From assembly GCA_047967505.1 (NCBI GenBank), contig CM106540.1: 64,000 bases of DNA; one strand, 5' to 3'. A program made the translations under genes and the position numbers. The notes beneath the pieces were generated by a model. That model searched no databases and was not told the DNA's origin. It saw nothing but the letters and a program-made list of their open reading frames with translations. Numbering within the stretch: the stretch's first letter is position 1; every line of letters starts with the position of its first letter. Positions 44,056-54,289 of the stretch are shown here, piece after piece. This DNA comes from Dipteris shenzhenensis (Eukaryota > Polypodiophyta > Polypodiopsida > Gleicheniales).

Positions 44056-45325
44056 ATGCCTTGCATTTTTCTCAAGGGGATCTTAGTCCAATTTGAGAAG
44101 GAAATATGGTGGCTTGTAGCATTTGAGACCCCTAAGGAGTGCCACGAGACATTGAAGTGGGTTTTGGAAAGAACTAGCATCCCATCGATTATTCAAAGAC
44201 AAGAGGTAGGGCAAACATTGATAGTGGATGGTCGTGGAATGTTTCAAGTTGAATGGCATGTAGCTGGTGATTTGAAAACCCTCAAGTGCTTGTATGGTTG
44301 TGATACAGGTGCAGATGTAAAATGGACATGCTTGTATTGCACCCACTCTCAGAAGGTGCAAAAGGGAAGCCTACAATAGGAAAATGGCATTCTTTCTTGC
44401 AATCAAAGTGCAACCCCTAATTGTCATAAAAAGGATCCTAAGTGGGACCCCATTCTACTGATTCCATTAGAGCAGGTACACGTGTGTACTTTGCATGCTG
44501 AACTGCACATACTTTTGACAAGTTATTCTATTTTTAAGCTTGGAATTTGAGGGCACAGCAAGTCTCTATACAATGCATTGCAAAAGTTGAAGAACTTCTT
44601 GAGCACTAATGGGACTTCACGGAGGCAATGTGAAGCTTAAGCAGGGAAAGACACAAAATCTTCCAGCTAAAGTGTCCATGGGTGGAGGAAAGGCAAGGAG
44701 GTTCTTGTCCAACCACAATGTTAATAAGGAAAAACATACATTAACTCAGAACACCCTAGGGGTTGGGAGTACTAGAAAGCTTTGTGTGAGTGCACTATGA
44801 ATCAAGCTTCACATCCACGAATTGCTACTTTTGAGAGCAAAACTGTGGACAAAGCTTGATGCATAAATAAAGTTGCTTAGGCAAGGTCAAATGGATGAGC
44901 TTTATTATGAGAGATTTAGGACAGCATTGGGAGAATTTATATCATTGGTAATCCTCCTTAGGTTGAAATTTTGTGCATAAACCTTGAGTCAGTTTATGTT
45001 TCTAATATGATGTTTTTCTTTATAGCATATTCTTTATGCACATGCACCGTGGTTTGTGGAGTAATGGGGGGTGCTATCCATTTGGAATACTCAAGCAATG
45101 GAGAAATTTCACTACAGAGAAAAGGCAGCCTACTTCAAGAATACAAGGCATGGGGGTGGTATTGCATGAAGCAATGCACTACATGAAATGTTCGACTAGT
45201 TTTCTAGATATCTAGAGGCTAGGACTCTCAAGCACGACAAGGTAGAGGTCTCAAGTCTTGCAAAAGAAGTTCAACATGTCAAGAAGACAAGGAGATGTGC
45301 TACTTGGAAGTCTTGAACAGGGAGT
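44056..45325 (+). pseudogene. Transposase-like gene, family unassigned
   Basis: The first frame (44,056-44,379) contains IVDGRGMFQVEWHVAGDLKT, then a CX2C after a Gly-rich turn (KWTCLYCTH). After a stop it continues with DPILLIPLEQVHVCTLHAEL. Further on, DELYYERFRTALGEFISL ends at a good donor. A 78 bp intron (44,948-45,025, GTAATC...CTTTATAG) joins in phase to LYAHAPWFVE, WNTQAMEKFHYREKAAYFKN and TRHGGG. The tail is basic and helical (LAKEVQHVKKTRRCATWKS). By analogy with DDE transposases the Asp of AGDLKT and the Glu of AMEKFH are candidate catalytic residues, with a CX2C insert after the Asp; this is inference. Several stops show decay. Confidence 0.5.
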
Positions 45326-45872
45326 CAAGGGGTTGCGCTTTGGTTGGACATAGAGTCAAACAAGGGAGCCGTTTGGTCTTAAGAGAAGCCTAAATGTGAA
45401 ATATTTGATGAATAAAGTTAACACTATTTCGAGTCAATTATAGACTCCAAAATTCACAAATTCAAGGGGTTGCACTTTGGTTGGACACAGAGTCAAACAG
45501 GGGAGGTGTTTGGTCTTAAGAGAACCCCAAATGTAAAATATTTGATGAATAAAGTTAACACTATTTTGAGTCAATTATAGATTCCAAAATTCACAAATTT
45601 GTTTGGAAATCGCATAGTTGCATGTGCATGTGTGACATGGTAGGGCAGAGGGGTGGGTGGGTGGGGGGGTGGGGGGGGAGGGTGTTGAAGATCTAGCATT
45701 AGAGAATTGGCGACGAAAGGCCAAGGGGTGGGGGGGGTGCACTCGAAAAAACCTAATTTAAAAGGGCCTATAAACAAAAACCCTAAAGTGCTTTAAAAGG
45801 ACTATACAAAGCACTTCAAAACCCTAAAGTTCTTTAAAAAGACTATATAAAGCACTTCAAAACCCTAAAATC
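45326..45872. repeat. 147 bp tandem duplication, then 47 bp repeats with TATA boxes
   Basis: CAAGGGGTTGCGCTTTGG at 45,326 recurs at 45,473 with about 130 bp of homology after it. At 45,778-45,872 a unit of about 47 bp (CAAAACCCTAAAGT, TTTAAAAGGACTATACAAAG, CACTT) occurs 2-3 times. The last unit contains ACTATATAAAG (45,843-45,853), 30-40 bp before the ATG at 45,883. Confidence 0.8.
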
Positions 45873-45882
45873 TCTCATTTCT

Positions 45883-46698
45883 ATGGCATGAGTTAAACAA
45901 ACTGCTAGACCCACTGGATGCCGTTTAGACGCTACCCGCTCTCCTCGTCAAACTCCATGTCCTCCAAATGCACTCCAAGCCCCAGTGGCCAATAGGGCAA
46001 TGATCTCAGTAGGGATCTGAAGGCAATTCTCATCATCAAGAGTCCCAGCAAGGCGAACTCTTACCATCCAACTCTCACAGGGGATCCTAGCATTACCTGG
46101 GATCTCAGCACGATGAGGGATCCCAGCACGATGAGGGATCCCAACACGATTAGGGGTCCTCTCAGTCCTTCCACACAACTAACTATTGAAGTAGAGAGGT
46201 CTCCCAAGAGGGGCAAAATAGTTCCATCAATCGTGATCAACTACAAACCGTTGTCATGCCCCTCCCTCCTTTGTAGGGTCCTCACATGGAGCATCTAGAC
46301 CAAGGGGAGCAAGAAAGGCAAAGCGAGCAGATGGAGAGACTAAAAGGCCACAACAAGAGGAAGTATTTGGTGGGCTCGCAGATATCATGAACCTTTGCCC
46401 CAATCCTCTAACCAAACAGACCGCATGGAAGAGCACCATCAACCCTCTGTGCCTTGAGATTGTCACATATGAGGAGCCTCTAGTACGAGCTGAGCAAGAG
46501 CCTCAGCTTGACTCACAACCTCAACCAAAGGGAAAGGGGCAAAGGACAAAGAAGACCTCTAGATGTGAGAGGCCACCTCGACAGACCCACCAGACACAAG
46601 AAGAGGAGTCTGAAGAGGAGGTTGCAAGGGAGGAGAGGCGAAGGTTCAACTATAGTTTAGGTAATAAAATATTGGATAATGTAATGTATTGGCCTTAG
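45883..46698 (+). pseudogene. Reading frame with a histone H3 tail-like start
   Basis: The ATG at 45,883 follows a TATA-like box at the spacing of a short leader. The third codon is TGA (one change from CGA, Arg), and the next residues are VKQTARPTG, matching the H3 tail pattern ARTKQTAR..TG. In the same frame, after further stops and a repeated GGGATCCCAGCACGATGA stretch (46,085-46,150), an open segment from 46,253 encodes a basic then acidic, Gln/Glu-rich tail (ARKAKRADGETKRPQQEEVF; TQEEESEEEVAREERRRFNY) ending at 46,698. There is no histone fold. It may be a transposon accessory protein with a histone-mimic tail, or chance similarity. Confidence 0.35.
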
Positions 46699-47060
46699 AA
46701 GGAGGTTCCAAAGTTTAGAAGGAGGTTCCAAGGTTTAGAGAGAGGTTCCAGAGTTTAGAGAGAGGTTCCAAAGTTTAGAAGTAGGTTCCATGGTTTAGAG
46801 AGAGGTTCCGGAGTTTAAAAGAGGTTCCAAGGTTAGAAGGAGGTCCAAGGTTTAGGAGGAGGTTCCAAAGTTTAGAAGGAGGTTCCACAGTATAGAAGAG
46901 ATTCCAAGGTTCAAGGTAGAGTACATGGTGGAGAACTCATCTCCTTCGTAGATCATGGAGGTTAAGGATTGAGGAACTAAGGGTTTAGGGGGAGCATAGG
47001 AGTGGGAGAGGATTCTGTACAATGAAAGAGAAATATAGTAAGGATATAGAAATGAGAACA
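46690..47060 (-). repeat. Gypsy LTR fragment with internal 20-22 bp repeats
   Basis: On the minus strand it matches the LTR sequences at 51,100-51,310 and 53,730-54,020: TATGCTCCCCCTAAACCCTT, CTCCATGATCTACGA, GATGAGTTCTCCACCATGTA, followed by about ten degenerate copies of a unit like CTAAACCTTGGAACCTCC. It lies between the convergent genes of transposon C. Confidence 0.75.
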
Positions 47061-47242
47061 AGTAAAGTTTAATGTGAAGAGCGAATTTCTCTTACCTTCT
47101 TCTCTCATCCCATAGAATTTGACCATGGCTCTCTACAAATTTCTACATCCACATAAACATGATTGAAAGCATTTATCTCGAACGTTTGAATTCCAGATTT
47201 CTTTTTACTCTTCCAAGTCATTGTGCCAATTACATAATGGTA

Positions 47243-48458
47243 TCATCCAAGCTTTTCTCTAGCACATTGGTTTGATTCTTGATGTGCAAGCCTTACAGAC
47301 CATGGTGTTGGCAATGGCATTGTAGATATCTTATGCTTTTCCTCCAAACCAAACTTGAAAATTTTAAAAACAAAGTTGTAAGCTTCTCGACTTACACCAG
47401 TAGGATCACAAGCTCCAAGCACCTCCTTTGCTTGCACAAGGCCCTTGAAGTCCTTCATCACCTCTCTACCAACTTATTCATGTAGCCCTTTTTGTCTAGG
47501 TTCCTTCAACACTTCAATGACATCACTTGGATTTATTAAACTTCTTAGAACATATAAAGGGTCACTATCATCCATTTCCATTATTCCCATCACATCCTCC
47601 ATGAAATTCCTAGAGTGCAAATGAGTCTTAGTGGAAACAATACAACACCATGAATATTTTGGAGTAATAAATCTCATTGAATACTTGGGGAACTAACCTT
47701 GTAGAACATACTCTCCTCTTTTGGGCACCACTATTGGCTAACAATGCATCCATAGATTGCAATTGTCTTTTCCTCTCCTTTTGTCCCAAAGTGTTTCCTT
47801 CAACTTTTGTACTCGTTCTATCGACTTCTCCACATCACGTTGAACTTGGCCATAGATAGACCTTTCCAAATCTTGTTTGCTTTCAATGAGCTTATGGATT
47901 GATTCTTCCGTTGCTCGAAGTCTAGTGCACGGGCTTTGTCACTGTGTTCCTTGTTTTGCAATTGGAGATCTTGCATATTACTATGCATTGCCACAATATT
48001 AGTATCTCCCAAATGTGCTAGTTCTTCTACTTGGGCTCTTTGCACCTCGCTTGCTTGCATAGCCAATGTCTGAGAATGGTTTAATCGATTGCAATAACTG
48101 AGCAATCCAGCATGTCCATTGCCAACAAACTGAACAACATCATGCACTGTATGAAAAGTAGGACTCTTTTGGGTGGTAGAGTCTAAAGGATACAAGGTTC
48201 CATCCACCCAAAGGTCAAGATTCTTCTTCCCTTTCTTGAAAATTCAAGACTATAGAGCACACTTTGAGGAGTTCCACTAAATTCCAAATGGCATGTGCTT
48301 GCATATTCAGCCTCCAGTTGTAAGTTCACATGGTACTTCTTCTTTGTCGTCGAATTGTGCCATGAGTACTCAAAGAGAGGTATCAATGCTACAAGCCAAA
48401 ATGTAGGGGAGAGTAGGAAGCTATCAAAGAGGGAGCAGTGAGACGGAGGGAGTAGCAA
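47243..48458 (-). pseudogene. Second gene of transposon C, antisense, unknown
   Basis: Minus-strand segments: 48,183-48,458 (HVNLQLEAEYASTCHLEF); 47,818-48,207, 129 residues with a likely coiled coil (ASEVQRAQVEELAHLGDTNI ... KEHSDKARALDFEQRKNQSI); and 47,243-47,677, where LLINPSD-type helices are followed, past one in-frame TAA, by MKDFKGLVQAKEVLGACDPT and SREAYNFVFKIFK. Frames change twice. It converges on the transposase-like gene. I do not recognise it. Its position within the TIRs suggests an accessory protein of the element. Confidence 0.4.
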
Positions 48459-48479
48459 GGAAGAGGGAGGAGGAAAAGT

Positions 48480-48905
48480 AGGTTAGGGAAAGAGGAAGAG
48501 GAGAAGGAGAGTAGGGCAACTAGTGTAGAAGGAAGGGAAGCAGCTCTTGCAGAAGGGAGGAGGGGAGAGCTACTATAGGAGGGAGGAGGAGGGGAGAGCT
48601 ACTACTAGAGGGAGGAGCAGAGGAGAGAGAGTAGGGTGGCTAGAGAAGGGAGGGAGAGGAAGGAGGGAGGAGGAGGAGCCAGAAGGAGCAAGAGGAGGGG
48701 AGAGGGAGGAGGGAGGAGAAGGAGGAGAAAGATGGAGGAGGGGAGAGGAGGAGGGAGGAGCGAGAGGGAGGGACAGGGACATGGATAGGGACAGGGATAG
48801 GGAGAGAGGGAGAGGGAGACAGAGAGGGAGAGGGAGGAGGAGGGAGGGAGGGGGAGAGAGAGGGGGGAGGGGGTTGAGGGGGAGGGAGGGAGGAAGGGAG
48901 GGAGT
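48480..48905. repeat. Purine-rich GGA/GAG tract
   Basis: More than 400 bp of nearly pure purine on the plus strand (GGAGGAGGAGGGGAGAG units, AGGGAGGGAGGGGGAGAG near the end) just inside the right end of transposon C. Long frames on both strands here are compositional. Confidence 0.9.
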
Positions 48906-49102
48906 TTCAAAATTTGAAAGTCCAAATTTCAAAAAGTGGCCCCCTCCCCTCATTGATGGGGGGAGAGTTGGGCTCATTAACCCACCTAGGTTGGGTTGGT
49001 TAGGCCTCTTTGGGATTGTCCAAGCTCCTTGTGTTAGCCCACTAAGCATTCCCTAATTTATTCCTTAGGAGGCCCTTTTGAGACCCCAATTCTCCCCTAA
49101 TG

Positions 49103-50461
49103 CAATGCCTTTGCAAAGCAACACATGAATTCATTGTAGCCATCGTAGACATGTGCAATATGCCCTATTGTAGCCACCACCAACTCGAGGAATTAGCCAC
49201 CTCAACCACCTCATTAACACACCACCTTAATAATGCAAATATTAAACTACTAACATAGCATTTGCAACCCCTTACCTTAGGATAAATGTTTAATTCGGGA
49301 GAATGGTAACTAATACTAATGCAAAATTGGAATTTTTATTTGGAGGGGGGACATCATTAGGAGATAGAAAATAGTAGAACAATGTTAAAATGTCTCAAGA
49401 ATATATTGTATAAAACTAAGCCAAGCACTCTTATAGATGACTTAACCAAAGATCCCAAAACATGTAATAGTCTATTGGCCTAGATGCTATATAAAGAGCA
49501 CAAACTCTGCTCCTACTTCTGTCCTTATCTTTGGTTTTATGCTTGCAATTTACTACTACAATCTAATAAGCCAAATCTTAGGGTTCATAAGGAACTCACA
49601 AATGGGTTCAAGGCAAGCTTGTGTATAGTCATTTCATACACATAGCATCATGTACAAGATGCCATCACAAAATAGCAAATGGATAAGATGTGCAACTAAA
49701 TAATCCTAGAGCGAAGGGAATGCCATAATTCAAAACTTAAACTTTATGTGTCCAGAAGATAGAACTCACAAGCACCAAACTTAGGATATAGACATCAGAC
49801 AATAATTCAAGAATTTATTAAGAATATATTGTGCAGATCTGAGGCAAACACTCTTACAGAAGGATTCACCAAATATCCCAAAACATGCAAGAGTCTACTA
49901 CCCTGGATGCTCTATGGTTAGCACAAACTCTGCTCCTTGCTCACATTGGTTGCATGCTCCTTCATGAGATTTAGTAACCTTTTGTAGTTCAAGTTCCTTG
50001 CACACATTGGTTGCATGCTCCTTCATGAGCTTTAGTAACCTTTTGTAGTGCGAGTTCCTTGGACAGCACCCTCTTGTAGACATGTGCTCTCCTATTGGCT
50101 ATAGGTATGTACCAAGATGCTTCTAGTCTAAACTCTATGTGAAAACTACTTTTGTTGCACTCATCCAATCCTCTACTAATCAATAGTTGATGAGCTACAC
50201 ACTAAAGCATGGTGGACTGCTCAGAGACTTAATCCTCTTCTGCCCCCAAAATAGGGCCTTTTATAGAGGGATGGGAAGCCCCCTAACTAGCTCACCTAGT
50301 CTATCAGCCTATTGACCAACGATCTGTAAATAACTGACGCTAACCAATCAGTCTATAAATAGACCAACTAGCTAACCAATCTGCTACAAACCAACTAAGG
50401 GGGTATGTGGATGTGTAGACCTATTGTTGGCTCTTTCTGCTAGCCTATGAGATGTCTCCTA
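49103..50461. repeat. Intergenic sequence with local duplications
   Basis: About 49,395-49,520 and 49,815-49,940 are diverged copies (AAGAATATATTGT, CAAACTCTGCTCCT). A 60-65 bp unit (TTGGTTGCATGCTCCTTCATG, TTTAGTAACCTTTTGTAGT) is duplicated at 49,935-50,060. No credible gene; possibly old LTR sequence. Confidence 0.5.
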
Positions 50462-50813
50462 TGTTGGAATGTGGCGAAGAATAGATGCATTGTGGCAAGA
50501 GGGGTGAGAACACATAAGATATTGCAATGGATGTTCTATTGATTTGACAGGGAAATCCCTCTTTTATAGAAATGGAGAGAGGGTGGCCTAAATCAATGTC
50601 ATCTCTCCTACATCAAAGGAGGTAACTCCTAAATCATGGGAACTCCACAATCATAGGTAGCACTAGGGCCTTTCACTGCATCACCACCTGTGTCATGGCC
50701 TATTGCACTAAGTGTGCCTCTTCTACACACACACACAACCATATGACTGCTAGTGGATGCACACATACACCTAGCAAGCCCTTGACCACACATATCCCAA
50801 CATACCCCCCCTC
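50462..50813 (-). mobile_element. 3' LTR and polypurine tract of a truncated LTR element
   Basis: A 341 bp LTR (50,462-50,802) has perfect short inverted ends (TGTTGG ... CCAACA). Directly after it the minus strand has the purine tract GAGGGGGGGTA (50,803-50,813), so this is the 3' LTR of a minus-strand element. About 280 bp of internal sequence remains before other LTR sequence begins near 51,095. No coding motif is left. Confidence 0.7.
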
Positions 50814-51094
50814 AAGGGTTTGCCTCTTGCTATGTCAAGGATACATCTAGTCACACAGTTTCACATGCCATCTCATGGTGCTCAAATGGTCGTCAAGGAT
50901 AAATCTATGGCTAGGATCTCATGCTAGCAAAGGTGCCCAAGGATCAAGGTCTACAAAAATGGGATAGACCCCCCCAAATGGTTATCTCCCTTGCATGTAC
51001 AAGGATTAATCTTAGGCCTTTGTGTGGACCTAGTTTCTCATGTCTGCAAGAGGTACCATGGGGGCAAACACATATTACATGGCCTACATCATAT

Positions 51095-52180
51095 GGTGAC
51101 CCCTAAACCCTTAGTCCCTCAATGCTTGACCTCCATGATCTATGAGGGAGATGAGTTCTCCACCATGTACTCTACCTTGAATCTTAGATCCTCCTTCTGA
51201 CCCCTAAACCCCTTCTGAACCCGAAACCTAACCTGGAACCTTTTTTAAACTCTGGAACCTCTCTCTGAACCTTGGAACCTCCTTCTAAACCTTGAACTTC
51301 CCTCTAACCCTTAAACTCCTAAAACCTTCAATCCCTAATCAAGGCGAAAGCCTTCATTACCCCAACCATGATGATGCACATTCCTTTCACACATGCATGC
51401 ACTATGTTTGCTTACCACACTTAAGCCTACGTCTCTCACCGGAATACAACCCGAGGTCCTAAGCTACACTTATACTACAAACGACAACACCGAAATATCT
51501 GTAGGTTGACAAAAAGCCTCGGAATCCTGCATACTGAGAATACCTTGCTCTTCCTGCGGAAGCCGTGCGAAAGAGCCAACATTTGGTGCCACTACAGGGG
51601 AGACTTGTGTCTGAAGTAACAAGTAAACATACGCAAGTATGTGTAAAAAACAAACTACTATGAACTTTCATGAACATAATGCTCAAGGGCAAGGAGAGTA
51701 AAAAACATTTTCCCAACTCTAGCCAAATATATCAACCCCAAGCATCAACCTTAGGTTACTACCTCAATAAATTTTCTTTATTTCTTAAAAATAAGCCCCT
51801 TGAAGAACAAATCAGGCTAGGTAATGGACACCAATGCATAGAGCTTCTAATTTTAAACATTTCACCTCTTTACAGAAGAGCGATCCGAGCTAACCATGAA
51901 ATGTTATGGCACAGGAAGAGTTTAGGGTTTAACCCTAACCCTACACCCATTCCTATAAAAACCCACTCCACCCCCTCATTCTTCTTCTTCCACATCTAGC
52001 CTCCATCCTCTTCCCCATTCTGAGCCCTACACAAGACCATCCCTCTCCATCGACGACCACCCTACTCCCATCCTCACACGGTGAGTTATTTCAAGCCCTT
52101 CTCGTAGTGATAACATAGCCATCCACCCATCGCCCATTCACCCTCAACAATCCTATTACATCAAGAAAGACTTGGAGAGC
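51095..52180 (+). mobile_element. Gypsy (Tat/Athila-like) LTR end and leader, truncated
   Basis: LTR sequence (51,095-51,581) with the CTTGGAACCTCC repeats ends at AGAGCCAACA. A degenerate primer site TGGTGCCACTACAGGGGA follows (51,584-51,601), resembling the tRNA-Asp type TGGCGCCGTTGCCGGGGA. The leader continues with blocks shared with the second copy (AAACATACGCAAGTATGTGT; CATTTCACCTCTTTACAGAAG) to about 51,890, then diverges. No gag remains. Confidence 0.7.
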
Positions 52181-52228
52181 GTTGTAGGTGACCATCTCCT
52201 CCTCCCTTTGAATTTCCGTCAAGTTTCC

Positions 52229-52615
52229 ACCACCACCACCACCCCCTCTCCATCTACTTTCCCCCCTTCCCCCCCTCCACCCCCCCCCCCCTCCACCCCC
52301 CCCCACCTCCTTCCCCCCTCCACCTCCAAACCCCCCAACCCCCCCCCCCCCCCCCCTCACCCCCAAACCCCTCCCCCTCCTTTCACACCCCCCCCGCCTC
52401 CTCCACCCCCCCCTTCTCCACCCCCCCCCCCCCCCCCCACCATTTCCTCCCCCCCTCCACCACTCCCCTCCACCCACCTTCTCCACCCACCGCCACCCCC
52501 CTCCACCGCTCCCCTCTACCCCCCTTCTCCAGTCGACCCCCCTCCACCACTCCCCTCCACCCCCCTCTCCACCCCCCCCCACCCCCCTCTCCACCCCCCC
52601 TCCTCTGTAACAGGG
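52229..52615. repeat. C-rich tract
   Basis: About 390 bp of almost pure pyrimidine, mostly C with CTCC/CACC steps and runs of up to about 18 C. On the minus strand it is G-rich. Long Pro-rich or Gly-rich frames here are artefacts of composition. Confidence 0.9.
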
Positions 52616-52970
52616 ACCTCCTGTGACAAGGCGATCCATAGGGGCAACTGGGCCCTTGGATCCCTCACATGATCCGACCTCCAGGATTTGAATCCATCGA
52701 CCAATTGAGATGCGAGGTCTTGGTGCGAAGAGGATGGCTTTGCCCTAACCGGACCAACCAATCGACAGTTGGACGGGCAAGCCAATCGATGGCACCAGCC
52801 TACCACCAGTAGCCACGAAGACTACACCCATGATGACCAAAAGGACACATGGACGGGCCACTACTGTCTTCGTGCCAACATGGACTTAGGTAGAACAGAA
52901 TGTGTGTAGAGTAGCGGCAAATCTCCGCTTGTACTTGCATAAGGCTAGAAATAATCCCTCTTAGAAATCC

Positions 52971-53335
52971 TACATGCGAGTTATACATGCAACTCCTACA
53001 TGCATGTTCTACATGCAAGTTCTATGTGCGAGTTCTACATGCAACTCCTACATGCAAGTTCTACATGCAAGTTCTACATGCGAGTTCTACATGATGCAAC
53101 TCCTACATGCGAGTTCTACATGCAACTCCTACATGCGATTTCTGCATGCAACTCCTACATGCGAGTTCTACATGCAACTTTTACTTGCAACTTCTACATG
53201 TAACTCCTACATGCGAGTTCTACATGCAACTCCTACAAGTGAGTTCTACTTGCAACTTCTACATGCAACTCCTGCATGCAACATGCAGCTTGCAACTCCT
53301 ACATGCAACTTCTATATGCAAGTTCTATATGCAGA
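52971..53335. repeat. Minisatellite upstream of an LTR TATA box
   Basis: About 30 copies of a short unit, TACATGCAACTCC alternating with TACATGCGAGTTC (higher-order period about 24 bp). It ends 50 bp before a TATA box (53,387). Confidence 0.9.
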
Positions 53336-53339
53336 GAGA

Positions 53340-54269
53340 GAATGTCTTACAATTCCTACATGCAGAGAGAGAAGCTCTCCAACTTGTATAAATACCCCAT
53401 AATGGAATGAAGCCCACACTCTTTGGGGCATTGTGTTGAGTTCTACTTTGGTATTTCAAGCAATTGTCTCAAATGTCCATGCTTCCTTGCACCCCACGTC
53501 CAAAAGCATGTCCTAACCTTGCAACTCCTCCTTCCCTCTCCTCCAACCTTGTAACCCATCTTCTCCCTCTCCTCCTCCCTCCTCCTCCTCCTCCTCCTCC
53601 TCCTCCTCCCTCCTCCCTCCTTCTCCCTTCTCCTCCTCCCTCCTCCTCCTCCTCCCTCCTCCTTCTCCTCCTCCCTCCTCCTCCTCCTCTCTCCTCCTCC
53701 TCTCTCTTCTTTCCCCCCATGCTCTTACACCTTCTTCCTCTCCCACTCCTATGCTCCCCCTAAACCCTTAGTTCCTCAACCCTTAACCTCCATGATCTAC
53801 GAGGGAGATGAGTTCTCCACCATGTACTCTACCCTAAACCTTGTCACCTCTTCTAAACCTTGGAACCTCCTTCTAAACCCTGGAACCTCTTCTAAACTCT
53901 GGAACCTCTTCTAAACCCTGGAACCTCTCTCTAAACCTTGGAATCTCCTTATAAACCTTGGAACCTCCTCCTAAACTCTGGAACCTCCTTCTAACCCTTA
54001 AACTCCTCCTAAACCCTGCAACCCCCAATGAAGGCGAAAGCCTTCATTACCTCAACCATGATGATACACGTTCCTTTTACACATGCATGCACTATGTTTG
54101 CTTACCACACTTAATTCTACGTCTCTCGTCGGAATACGACTTGAGGTCCTAAGCTACACGTATAATACAACGACAACCTCGATATATCTATAGGTGACAA
54201 AAAGCCTCGAAACCCTGCATACTGAGAATACCGTACTCTTTCTGCGAAAGCCGTGGGAAAGAGCCAACA
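53340..54269 (+). repeat. Gypsy 5' LTR, promoter-to-end portion
   Basis: From the TATA region through CTCCTCC microsatellite (53,570-53,710) and CTTGGAACCTCC repeats (53,830-54,020) to the end GAGCCAACA at 54,269. It is shared with 51,095-51,581 and, inverted, with 46,690-47,060. The start of the LTR is not resolved; it may lie before 52,970. Confidence 0.7.
53387..53394 (+). promoter_or_regulatory. LTR TATA box
   Basis: TATAAATA in the context TTGTATAAATACCCCAT, in the LTR that ends at 54,269. It predicts transcription start near 53,420 and assigns the minisatellite to U3. Confidence 0.6.
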
Positions 54270-54271
54270 TT

Positions 54272-54289
54272 TGGTGCCGCTGTCGGGGA
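54272..54289 (+). other. Gypsy primer binding site, tRNA-Asp type
   Basis: TGGTGCCGCTGTCGGGGA follows the LTR end by two bases. It differs from the common TGGCGCCGTTGCCGGGGA at three positions, all C/T changes. Confidence 0.75.

Larger units (their letters stand above)
43913..49102 (+). mobile_element. TIR DNA transposon, copy C (5.2 kb), coding but decayed
   Basis: The left end CATTAGGGGAGAATTGGC and the right end GACCCCAATTCTCCCCTAATG match the ends of copies A and B. The sub-terminal blocks agree too: TTTCCTAATTTTAAGG at left, AATTTATTCCTTAGGAGG at right. It carries a transposase-like gene (plus, with an intron), a reading frame with a histone H3-like start, and a second decayed gene on the minus strand, with a fragment of a gypsy LTR between them. 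Length, ends and coding content suggest this is the autonomous type from which the 0.9 kb copies take their ends. A tRNA-like A-box motif (AGCTCAGTTGGTAAAAGAGC) lies at about 43,999-44,018. Confidence 0.65.

Noticed and set aside
48547-49056. 169-residue Arg/Glu/Gly-rich frame and its Pro/Leu/Ser-rich antisense partner
   Set aside because: Polypurine tract translated on both strands; compositional artefact.
52091-52672. Pro-rich (plus) and Gly-rich (minus) frames of more than 160 residues
   Set aside because: They come from a nearly pure C tract. No domain, and the surrounding LTR sequence explains the locus.
52680-52740. B-box-like GGATTCAAATCC on the minus strand
   Set aside because: The nearest A-box-like sequence is only about 12 bp away, too close for a pol III promoter.
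52974-53402. Frames with repeated YMQLLHASSTC-like peptides, and a CRISPR-like look of regularly spaced repeats
   Set aside because: A minisatellite with 11-13 bp units, no unique spacers and no cas genes, in a plant LTR. Neither a protein nor a CRISPR array.
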